From NCBI RefSeq assembly GCF_002775205.1, contig NC_036448.1, forward strand, positions 5,048,572 through 5,112,571: a stretch of DNA of 64,000 nucleotides, in the 5' to 3' direction. Position numbers and translations under genes: made by a program. Positions within the stretch are counted from its first letter, which is position 1, and each line of letters opens with the position of its first letter. The notes below the pieces were generated by a model, which worked only from the letters and a program-made list of their open reading frames with translations, had not been told where the DNA came from and did no database searches. Positions 11,401 through 23,400 of this stretch are shown piece after piece. This DNA is from Xiphophorus maculatus. Its lineage: Eukaryota > Chordata > Actinopteri > Cyprinodontiformes > Poeciliidae.

Positions 11401-14400
11401 TTAAAATTGGCTTCAAAAAACAAGCTGATGGGAAGCTGGGAAAGACTGTTGTTGCAACTTATTTTTTTTATAGCTTGACTTTCTGAGAGTAGGAAAATTG
11501 AACCTTTACGTCTATGTCAAAATCTTATAGGACAGACACAGTACGAGGAAAACTCTTCCATGCTAACTTTGAACATCTCAAACCGTACTTTTTATTACTT
11601 CTTTTACTCAAAAAAATTTTTTCGGGAGGTTTTCAGGAAAAATGTTTAAAGGTTTTCGGCCTGTACAGATTTCTGCTTCACTTCAGCCTTTTCGGCTAAT
11701 TCAAGCTCATCCCTTCATCTCATATGATCAATGGGCACACACACGGTCCGGTCCTTTGAGACTTTGTCATGCAGGACGATTTAGTCGTCCCTGTTTTCAC
11801 TAAGGGTGTTTCCACACCTGACAGACCAGATGGCTCGGTTCGATCTGGGACCAAAATTGCAACATTTGCCCCGTTTTCAGCTGGTGCTGTTTGCTTTCAC
11901 ACATGCACTGTGTCAAATGATCCAAACCAGAGGCTGGTGCTGGCCTGTGGTGGCGCTGCACCAAGAAATACCAAATGAAGAGAGATGAAGATGAAGAAGA
12001 CGACATGAGCGCAACTTTCTTTGTCCCAAAATGTAAGCGAAAGGGGGATAGTCTTTTTAGTGGTTGTAGGATTTCATTTCTCCCATTAGCGCTATCTCCC
12101 GTTTGTTTTGGTTGTATTTACCCAGAATTCCCTGTGCCTCCTCCGGTCTGCTTGTAATTCACATCTGCACTCAAACCACAGCAGCATTACCTTCAACTGA
12201 ACCGAACCGAGACCTACATTTTTAGGCGGACCAGAGTTCGCCTTTTTTTGGTCAGAGTCAGATTTCGATTGCGCATTCACACCTCACCAAACAAACCGGA
12301 CTTTCTAGGCTAACAAACAGACAGTGAGAGCAGTTTCAGGTCGAATTCATCACACTTTGCCCTTGACAAGCGTTCACCGGCTTCCAAAGAAAAGCACTTC
12401 TTCTCCTCCAGCGACTCGGACGACGATGAGGACAGCAAGAAAAAGTTCAAAATCCGGATCAAGCCGCTGGTGGCGGACAGCGGCCGGTGCGTCCCCCCAT
12501 CGATGGACGAGCTGAAAGCCTCCGTGGGAGGACTGGCACTCTCTCCTTCCCTGGTGAGTTGACACTGACAGAGTTCTGCTTTATGACGTCAGTTTCAGGG
12601 TCTTACTGTGTTCATCCTTTCTGTCAACTCACTGCTTTCCTTTGTAGAGGAGAAGTCCGGTAAGCTCCTTCTGTTTTTTTTTTCTCTTCAAATGCCTCAC
12701 CATCATAAAGGACTGTGGTGGAATGTCATTGTCTCTCTGTTTTTGCATGTAGATTCTGTTTTAACAGGCCCCTTTTTAGCACTCAAACCCACAAATTGTT
12801 TTTTGTTTTGTTTTTGTTCATTCTTTCTGTTTACTTAAACTTTACTTCCACCTTTCTGGCAAAGCACACATTTGTTCCATAATGCAAAGTAAGATAAGAA
12901 CACACACTAAGCTGTGAACTGGTCTCAGTACAGCTTCTGCATGCCAAGTGGGCCGTCGCGGCGTGATTCGACGTTGACCAAAGCGTTGCATTATGGAAGC
13001 TTTGCGGTTGAAGTAAAGAAGATGTGTTGTGTCCAGTTTTAGTTGTTGTCCCGTTGACTGATTTGTCACTCACTCTCTGACCCAGGTCTGTTCTCTCTTC
13101 CTTTTTGCTGGTCTCAGAGACGCAGTCCGGTGAGTTTCTCTGGCTCCACCTGCTGGTTGGAGGCCTGAAAGACAACCTCCTTTTAAGTTGTGAAAGTGCA
13201 CAGATTGCACAAATGGACGAGTATTTTCACTGATCATTTAGAACAAGAAGCCTTCAAAAAGTTAACAATGTAGTTTATAAAGCGGATGTTTTCAAATTCA
13301 GATAGAGTATAAGAAATACAATAATATTCAATGCATGTCTGAGTGATTCTACATTACTGTAGAAATAATTTTTGATATTTCTTTAATAGATTTATCAGAA
13401 TGCACCGTAGATGATTCGTATTGCTAACATCTGTTCTCTGCTTTTCCACTTTTCAGGGGATGATGAAAAGAAACCTATCATGTGAGTTCATTAACTTGCG
13501 TCATTATTTTATTGTTATGTATTATCACGTTTATTATTTATTTATTTACCAAATTAGGCAATTTTTTGACCTTTACTGCCTTGCAAAAATGTATAACTGA
13601 CTGGAAAAAGTTTGAAAACAGAATCTTCAATGCCATTTATCAGTATTTTGCGAGAGAGGGCAACACAAGGAGGCATATAATTGGGAAGCTAAGAAAAGCG
13701 ATTCTCGTTTTTCTAAATTTAAAATGTTTCTTGGATTTCAACTCAACCTCTTTCACTCCGAGATCTGATAGAGCCAAAACAGCTCAACCTCAGTAACAAC
13801 AGATAAAGAACATCTGTTAGGACAATCTCTCAGCAATTTTAAGTGGAAAAAATATATACTCTTTTGTAAGGCAGTGTGTATTATTACACTTCATATTGGT
13901 CACTCTGTTAATCTTATCAATTTCTTATTTAGTTGGTTAAATGGTTTTCGTTGCCATAGGTGAAGAGATTGCCCGACCCCGACGCTCTACCCCAACACCA
14001 AGTTATGCATCTGAGATGCCAAGGTCTGTGATTCTGTAAACAGCTCACAAGTGAATATGTTCATCAAAGCCCTGGTATTTCTAGATAATATTCCTACATG
14101 AGCTTCAAAAGTCTGGACAAGTCTTGAGTTGATTTTTTAAAAATTGTTTTCCATATCTGGAGAGGTTTGGAAATTTAGTCGGGAAAATCTTTTGAGTTTC
14201 CAGATACCATTTGTTGCATTTTAAATGATAAAAACATGAATTTTTGAACAAGGAAGGGCTTTTTCCATTGATTTGATTCATGAAAGTCTCATGAAACGTT
14301 CTGGAATTTACCAGGTGCAACCTGGCTGTATAATGAGGTGACTTGTGACAAGACGCTCACCCAGAACTTTCATGTAATCTTTATGGATCTTTTCTAGAAC

Positions 14401-17400
14401 TTTAGCTGTTTCTGAAACTTTCATGAACTATTTCTAAAAGTTACCATCGTCTTGTAGTTCTATTAAGAATTCATGCAATTTCTTTCATTTAACTTGCCTT
14501 GAAATTTTTCGGTCCTTTCCCAGCATCTTGTTGTAACTTACCAGCCATTTGTGAGATCTCACCATGTACCACGAATCTATCTAGCTATCTAGATAACTAG
14601 CTGTCATTTAGCCGTCTAGATAACTAGCTTTCTATATAGCTATCATGTTAGCCAGCTATGTAGCTATCTATTAAGCAAGCACCATTCTGGATATCTACCT
14701 AGCTTTCAGGTTATGTAGCTGTCTAGATATCTATATAGCTATTAAGTTAGCTAGCTATTCCATTTAGATAGCTAGCTATGTAGGACACATTTTAAATGAT
14801 AAAAAAGCTAGCTAGCTTAGTTAGCTAGCTGAATGCAATTTCAAAGAAAGTACCAGATAATTTCAGAGAAAGTTCCATGGAAGTACTTAAAAGTACATAA
14901 TCTCATAAATTTTATTGCTGAGAACATACTGTAGCTCAGCAATATTCAGTCAAGAAGAACACATATGTTGATGTAAAGTCCAAACTGACCCAGAACTGGA
15001 ACTATGTTGGCTCAGATGAACGCTGGCACTGTTTTAGATTAATGTGTTTTCTCTTGCAGCGCCACTGCGCCGCAGAACGTTCCTGCTTTGTTCAGGCTTC
15101 CTTCAGACAGCAGATATGCCAGATATGATGGTCTGTCTTCCACTAATTAGTCATAACTTCCTGTATGTTGTGTTTCCTGCTCAACTCTGTCTTCTTATTT
15201 GTTGCGGCACTGTCAGTAATCCGTAGCGATGCATGGGGAGAACCCAGACCGTGTTCAGAATCCCAGCTGAGCCGAAGTTTTCCAACAGGAGGTGAGTAGG
15301 CAGAGCTTTGTTGTGCCAGTAAATTCAACTGATCTAATGTGTGTGTGTGTGTTTGGTGATGCTGAACTGTCTCTGTTGCAGCTCCTCCACCGCTTCCTCC
15401 GAAAAACTTCCCCTCCAGAGGTCGCTACGGCTTTCCATCAGACCTGGCAGGTAAATTTCCTTCTGAATTCATCAGTGGAAGTCGGTCTCGCGCTGTGATT
15501 TAACGGCTACTGTTCCAACTCCTTCTTACAGCTGATCTGCCCAACGGCAGGGCGGCACGCAGCTCCGCCCCCATCTACCTGAACGTCCTGTCACCGGCCT
15601 CATACCGGGAGTCACCGGGCCCCGACCTGGACGACGTGTTCGGCCCCGCCGACAGCTCCAGAACGAGGGAGGATGCGCCGTCTCCCAGATGGGTCACGTT
15701 CACGGACGATCGACCTCCACCCCCCGACGAGCCGGCTCCCCCGCCACCGCCGGACTCTCCTCCCCCGGACACGCCCACCTCCACGCCTTCCACGCCTGGC
15801 CTCTCACCGGGACCGCCCCCGAACGAGCCCCCTCCTTCTCCGCCATTCTTTTCCCCCGGCTCCTCCCCTCCTTTCACTCCGCTAGACTCGCCCCCCTCCA
15901 TCGTTCTCGGCCCTCCACCCCCAGATGAGCCAGCTCCCCCCTTACCTCCCGACTTCTCCCCTTCCGAGTCTCCTCCTGCTTTCCTCGAAGAGGAAGGAGT
16001 CGACGAGGAGGTTCTGCAGTTCGCAGGATACGCCTGCGCCCCTGCTCCCATCAGCCCCGTCCCCCCTCTGCCGGCAGAGCGGAGGTCCCCGCGGGCGGCG
16101 GTCACGTCTCCTTTAGTCTACGGGACTCTGGGAGGAAAGAGGACTCCAGAGGGAGCGTACCAGAGAGATGAAGTACCAGAAGTGACAGGCTCTCCCAGAG
16201 AGCTGACACCCAGCTTCAGGGGAACGCCGCCTCCTCTTCCTCCATCTGCGTACCGATCCATCATGTCTTCCCCTGGGCCCTTCTCTGGCAGCAGTGAGTG
16301 TTCTGCTCTCTTTGTAAATATGAAGCCCACCTTCAGGTGAATTTAAAGGGGCAGTGTTGTGTAAAGTTGACTTTGTTAACCCTTACACCATTGTTTAATG
16401 TTGGTCTCTCATCAAAATGATACCTGGACTGTTGCTTTGACTCTTTCATGCATGTTTGAGAAATCCTTTAACCTCCTGTGGCAACCATTCAGACATGCCT
16501 AAACGCTTGAGCTAACCGAGCACTGCCTTTTCCACGAAGCTCCTCCTTGGAGATCCCGACTCACAAAGCAGCCCCCCTCTCCCCCCACAGCTCCTTCAGA
16601 CTAGCCAGCAGCAATTAGTAAATCAGCAAACACCTAGTAGAACTCATTATATGTCTTTACTATACTCACTATACGTCCATTAGATGTCTTTCTGTTTAGG
16701 CTTTAGTCCATCAAACTGCTGGAACTCCCGCTTTTGTTCTGGTCAACCAATGATGACGATCAGTAAATACAGTATGTTTAAGTATTAGCAACGTCAGTGT
16801 ACTTGGTGTTGATTCACACAGATTTTCCATTTTGGCTTCAGATTGTATAAAGGGACATTATTATGTGTTTTCCAGTCACATAGTGCTACTTTATAGCACT
16901 ATAAAGTCATAGTAATATTTACAAGGTCATATTTCTTTAAAGTCATATTTGACTTTAAAGAAATATGACCCTGTAAATTAACACCTTGAAATTGTGTCTC
17001 TGTCCCTTTAAAAACTTCTGCTATTTCTGAAGCTCCGCCTTCAGGACGTCATCACAACATGGCTCCTCTATTAAACCTTTAACAACATTTTTACCAGCAT
17101 TGCACTAAGAAGTAGCTCCTATAATGAGCTCAGTAGATGCAATTAGCAAACATCTACCAGATGTTTGCTAATTGCTGCTGGCTAGTCTGAAGGAGTTGAG
17201 TGGGGGCGTTGTGGTTGAGGGCAGCTCTGTGAGGGTGGAAACTTGGAAGCTGCAGCTCAGAGGAGAAAGCTGAGCCTTGAAGGCGGGGCTAGGTCCACCC
17301 TGGCGTTTTCCACAGCTGAATGGTTGCCATGGGAGATTAGAGGATTTCTCAAACATGCATTAAAGAATCAAAGCAACACGTCAGGTATGTTTTTGATGAT

Positions 17401-20400
17401 GGAATAGCATTATTATTAATGACAATTTTAATTAACCTTTAATTAACCAGGATAAAACTCCTTGAGATCAAAGATCTCTTAAAAGTGTCCTGGCGGCAAG
17501 ACGCAGTTAGTTACAGTAAACATGGTTCAATATCAATAACAATAGCATCATTGAAATAAAAACTACTTTCTTTGTGTGTTTTTCTTATGAGTTTGGATTT
17601 CTGTAGATTTCGAAGTTTGTAAACCTCGGATCACTTGATCTTTGACTCTGCCATGAAATAAAGTGTCACCCAGACTCTGGTGCCCCCTGCAGGCCCCTCA
17701 TCTCCAGCCCGCCCCACCACGCCTCATTCCCGGGGGAGTCCGGTGCCGCCTCCTCCTCCTCCCCGTCCCTCCTCGCGACCGAAGCTGCCCCCGGGGAAGC
17801 CAATCACAGACCTGGTGCGTAGAAAAACTCCCAGCTTCAGTCTGGAATCTCTCAGTTTTCAGGGTCGAGACCGAACGAAGCTCCGTTCTCTTTCCCAGAG
17901 TCGGCCTTTCAGCCCCCCGGTTTCGGGAAGCCCTCCGCCTTTTGCCCCCCTGGCCCGCGCCGAGAGCTCCTCCTCCCTGTCCTCCGTCACCTCGCACAGT
18001 GCGGCGTCCACCCCCACCTTAGGACGGGACCTCAGCATGCCCACCGCAGGTACGGTGGCTGCCGCGCGCGCTCCTCGCCACGGCTCCACGTCCACACGCC
18101 ATCTTCCCTCTTGTCGTCGTGTCCTTGCCTCACTGTCTTGTCCGTCTCATGACTCTCTCCTCCTCATGTCTCCGCCCCGCCCAGAGGTCTCGCAGCCTCT
18201 GGTTTGGTTTGACCACGGCAGGTTTTATTTAGCTTTTGAAGGTGAGTCGCTCTGCAGAGCAGCAGCAGCAGCACATGAACATGAAGAAAGCTCTTCTTCA
18301 TGTTCTTGCTGCCCATCCCATCTCCTACTCACCCAGATCCTTGAGTCGTATGGATGTGCAGTTCTGGTCCCAAGTTCACCAACGCTCATCATGAATTTCA
18401 AACTAATTTGTGGTTTTTAATCATTTGTTTCAACTGCTCTTTTTTTTTTTTTTAGGGTACCGACTTTTACTTCTAGTAACAATTATTTTAGTTATCGATT
18501 CATTTTGACGATTAATCGGATTAAAAAAACGGACATTCTGAAGATTTGTTGTTTAAGCCTTCTTTGTGCAATTTTAGAGATACATTAAAGGAAGAAAATA
18601 AACGTTTTATTACCTACGAAGCAACAACACATCCTTCCTTCAGTGAACGCTCAGAGGATGCATCGACATGTGAAAAGCTCAGCCCTTTCTAGCTTGTCTG
18701 GGCATTAATACAGTGTAGGACTGTTGATTATTTTTTGGATTAATTGATTAATACTTGAATCAAAAAAAGTGCTTTTTTTTCAACAGAATTCAAACCAAGT
18801 GCGGCTAGAGGTATGCCACTCCAGGAGTTTTGGGTAGAACAGAATTACAGATAAAGAAGGCTCTTTTTTGTATCTTAAAGGCAAAATGTACATAATTTTT
18901 ATATAGTTCTGGCTTAATTACTGCTTTGACTGTGTTGTTCTTTCAGCAAATGGCCTTTTTTTTGAGTCCGTATAATCCAGTCAACAATTAATCAATTACT
19001 AAATTAGTTGACAATTATTTCAACAATTAATTAATTGTTTCAGCCCCGGTGAAACATAAAGCAATTTTGGAGAGTTTCAAAATGTAGAACTGTCTGTTTT
19101 GGCTACCAGGTCACATCTGCAGATTAACAATAGTCACCCTGTTGCCAACTGAGTGACTTCATTGCTATCCTTTGTGACTTTTCAGAGAAAAAAAGGTAAA
19201 TTGTGTCAGCCAAAATTGGAATAGGCAGGTCAGGCTTTTTAAAGATTGGTGATCGGCGTCCCTACTAACGCTGAATATTAGTGTTGAATGGATAAAGTTA
19301 AGCCTACACGTATAATTAGAGTGAGGATTACCAAAAACTCAAATATTTAAAAATACTCATACTGTTTGTTAAATACCGTAAAAAAAATTTTTTCGATGTA
19401 ATATTAAAATCCCAAATGACTCATGATGAGTGTATGTAAACTTCTGAGCAACACTGTGGATAGTTTGGTTTAATCTTCACCTGTTATCTTTTGTTGCTCC
19501 CTTTTATAGATTTGTTGCAGCAAACACCGCACTAGAAGATTTCTTACGGCCGTCTTTTGGTTTTATGTCCTGAACAGGCTGCTCTAGAGGGCCCAGCCCG
19601 CTCACCATGGGGCCCCAGGACACCCTGCCGGTCGCTGCTGCTTTCACCGAAACCATCAATGCTTATTTCAAAGGCGCTGACCCCAGCAAGTAAACAAAAC
19701 AAACAAAAAAACAATAGTTCCCTCAGTATGACAGATATTTCCCAGTTCGGTTTGCGTATCTTGGAAGTGTTGCCTTCTCTGTCTGCTGCAGATGTGCGGT
19801 GAAGATCACCGGGGAGATGGTCCTCTCCTTCCCTGCAGGTATAACCCGGCACTTCGCTTGCCACCCGACTCAACCCGTCCTCACCTTCGTCATCAGCAGC
19901 TACAGCCGCCTGGAGCAAGTCCTGCCCAATCCACAGCTGCTCTGCTGGTGAGCTTCAACGCAGTGAAGTTGCCTTTTTTTTTTTCTGGGCCATGAAATCC
20001 AGTTAATGCTACGATTTGGGGCTTCATTTCTGTGCAAAGGTGTTGTGAGCCTTGTAGTTTGATTGCTATTGTTTACTCCTGGGATATTTGTTCCAGATCG
20101 GTGGTGCACAGGAGCTGAAATGCTGTTTGTCCGTGTTTGGTTCTGGTTCTGGAGAGGCAGAGCAGAACCAGAACCAGAGTAAGAGCTGAAGACGGACAGA
20201 GTCAAAGTCCGGATCTAAAATTAAGAGAATCTGTTGCACAACCTGAGAACTGAACTGAAAAACAAAGAATGGACAATAATGTCATTCAATGGAAATTAGT
20301 AGAGGCAGACCTTAAACTCTTTGTTTCAACCGGACAAAACGTATACGCACGCCACACTTTTCAGATTTTTGTTTGTAAAACGAGGTGATGCATTCACAGT

Positions 20401-23400
20401 AGCTGCATTTCCACTGACCGTTTCATTGTGTATTTTGACACAAAACAAAACCATTTTGAAAAAAAGTCTCGTTTCTCGATAAAACATTTTTGTGCCAGGA
20501 CAAGTCGTGGAGAAGGAGATGGGTTTCTGTTCGTATCTAAATTGGTTTGTTTCGCAAAGCACTTTTTTCACATCACACAAGTCATTTCAACAATTAATTA
20601 ATTGTTGAAATGACCGGCAGAAACCACGAAGAAGACGACAGGCTTATGGCGCAGCTGGGTTTTTTAATGACTTACCGCGTGAACAAACGTATTCACACGC
20701 GGTTTTAAGCGCGTCTCTTGTTTAATGGAGAAACTGCAATTGCGAAATTATGTTATTGTTTTTTTCTTCGAAATTAGTGCAATGTTGATTGAAGTTTTGC
20801 ACACATTTGTAATGGAAATGCAGCTAATTAAGCACTACTTTGCGTTGGTTTATCACATAAAGTCCCAGTGAAACACATTGAAACTTGTGGTTAAGCGTTA
20901 AAAATGTCGCAGAGCGCCGCAGCCGACCATCTCGGACCTGGACAGGAGGGAATTGTGCACATGAATTATCCTTTTATGATCCTTTCATGCCTGAGCGGAA
21001 CATTGTTCTTGTCGCTCTGCAGCGACACCGCGCCAGACGGTGTAGACATCAAGGAGTTCTGGGTAAACATGCCAAACCTGATCACCCATCTGAAGAAAGT
21101 GGCAGAACAGAAGCCTCAGGCGACATACTACAACGTGGATATGATCAAATACCAAGTACAAAATGCCTCTTTTCTTTTTTAAAAAAAAATCTCTCTAACA
21201 TTATTCCTCTTATTGAAGACACGAACTGTAGTCCACATATTCCTCTGGGCGTTTTCCCGCCAGGTGTCAGCAGAGGGGATCCAGTCCACTCCTCTGAACA
21301 TGGCCGTGAGCTGGCGGGGGGATTCCGTCAACACCGACCTTCGAATAGATTACAAATACAACGCGGAGGCCATGGCCGCCCCGGTGCCGCTGCACAACAT
21401 CCACTTTGTGGTTCCGGTGAACAGAGGCATAGCCCGGCTGCACACCATGATCCCCCCCGCCACATGGTAAAGGTCACCCGCACCTCAGAACCCCTAAACC
21501 ACACCCAGCCTATGAATTAGGCTCAGGCGATAAGTCAATTTTATTGATTAATTTAATCTTTGGTTTTTGAAGATTTAGATTTTTTTGGAAAATGTTGATT
21601 TTTTTTTTTTTTCACTAATAAACTCCTTTGGTTTCCATAATTCAAAGTGACGGCGGCCATCTTCTATCCTGTTTCGACTTTGAATTCTGGTCAGCTCAGG
21701 CTAAGATGTTTTCCTGTTTTTAATTGTGAGGTTAAAGTTGTAAAGTTATAAGAATGCAGTTGATACTTTAAGGAGGACAAAGTGGTAATTTTATGGAAGC
21801 TCCAGCAAAAAAAGGAATTATCCAAGATTCCTTTCATTAAATTACCTTTTTCTTTCCTGTAATTTTTGCTTTTCTTTCTGTTAAAATTTCATCCATATCC
21901 TACTATTGTTATGACTGTATTTTTTAATTGAACAAAAATTCTGGTAGCCTGGCCCTAATAATCATACAACTCATAGAAGAGATGATTGAAATAAACGGCA
22001 CTTTTTGAAAATATTTTCTGGTATGAAAAAATTGCAGATTTAATTTTTGTGCCATATAGTTCAGCCATTCTATGAGTAATGGGCTTCTGCCATCTTTGCC
22101 CCCTAACATTCCTTCTTATTGTCCAGTGTATAGAGAGGAAAATATGCAGGTTAATCCGCAAGTCTATTAAACATAACATGATATTTTTTTTCGTTCTCTC
22201 TCTCATTCAGGAATCCAGAGCAGCAAACGATTCAGTGGAAAATCCAAAGCCTGTCTCAAAGATCTGAAAATGGAGGCAAGTGTTGTTGTTGTTTTTTGTT
22301 CATTTGTTCTTTGGTTGAAAATCATTTTCTTTCCCTAAACATACAGCAAATTGGAAAAAAGAAAAAAAAAACTGAGGGCACCTGAACCTTTTCTGTAGCA
22401 TTTCTCACAAAATTCAAATTCATGTCGTTCTTCGGTGAGTTGAGTGGAGGATCACATCGTACAGTAGCTCAAGAAATGTAGAAATGTTACCTGAAATACA
22501 CAAAGTAAGCATTTTTTTTTACTGCATATTATCAGACTACAAAATTCAAGTCTGTTATGTTTTCTTGTATTGTTTTCTGTCGTGGAAAACATACTATTTC
22601 CAAGCACTGTTCAGGTGAAATCACTCAATCAGGTTTATTCATATATTGTGCACAATACAGAGAGCTTGTAGGACAATCAGTAATGAAGCAAGTCTGGATG
22701 AAAAGCTCTGTCAGGCAGAGACAACACATGAGTTTTATACAAAGGGATAAGGGATCCTAAGCATGGGAAACAGACTGGTTCCCATGCAGCTGGGAAAAAC
22801 AACGTCCAACCTTGCGCCTGTAACCCAAACAGCTTTAACTTGGTGGGAATATACTGGAACTTAGAATAAACATATAGCAATACAACTAACAGGTGTGACC
22901 TTATTGTAATTTTTCCACATCATTTTCCTAAATCTTACACCTTTGTTTTGTCATTTCTGTCACTTCCTGGTGTAGTTTGGGTTATTGGCTGTAATTGGTT
23001 CATTTTCATCCGAGCAATACATGCGATTGGATGAGAACAGTCTGTCATTTCCTGCTGCTGTGGTTCAGTTACATGCGCTTTGGAGTTGGTTTTGCGTATG
23101 AAAGATACATGAAATTTCACGCCGCTTTGGCCTCATCGGTGTTCCGTACACGAGGAGCAGAAACGTCGGAGCAAAACGCAAATCTACCAATCGAGTGCGA
23201 GTTATAAACGACTAATACCACAAATTATTGTTTGCTCACATTGATACATGCGCTCACACCAGATTCACCGCTCACCCGTATTGGTGGCACAAAGACAGCG
23301 CCATAGAAAAGTGAGGAAGCCTCCAGAAAACAATTAAAATCCAAACCCAGAAACCTTAAAGGAATAAACAACATTGCATATTTTGTCCAATGACTGCATT

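Noticed and set aside
12371-12389. Upstream acceptor for sgip1 exon 6 at 12,370
   Set aside because: It does not keep the phase left by exon 5; the acceptor at 12,389 gives [12 protein letters not shown], which matches the family.
15575-16105. 176-codon minus-strand open frame, Gly/Ser-rich
   Set aside because: Antisense shadow of the Pro-rich sgip1 exon 14; C-rich coding sequence gives stop-free Gly frames.
18242-18420. Extension of sgip1 exon 16 in frame
   Set aside because: A clean GTGAGT donor at 18,242 and continued mu-homology sequence in the exon at 19,578 show this is intron.
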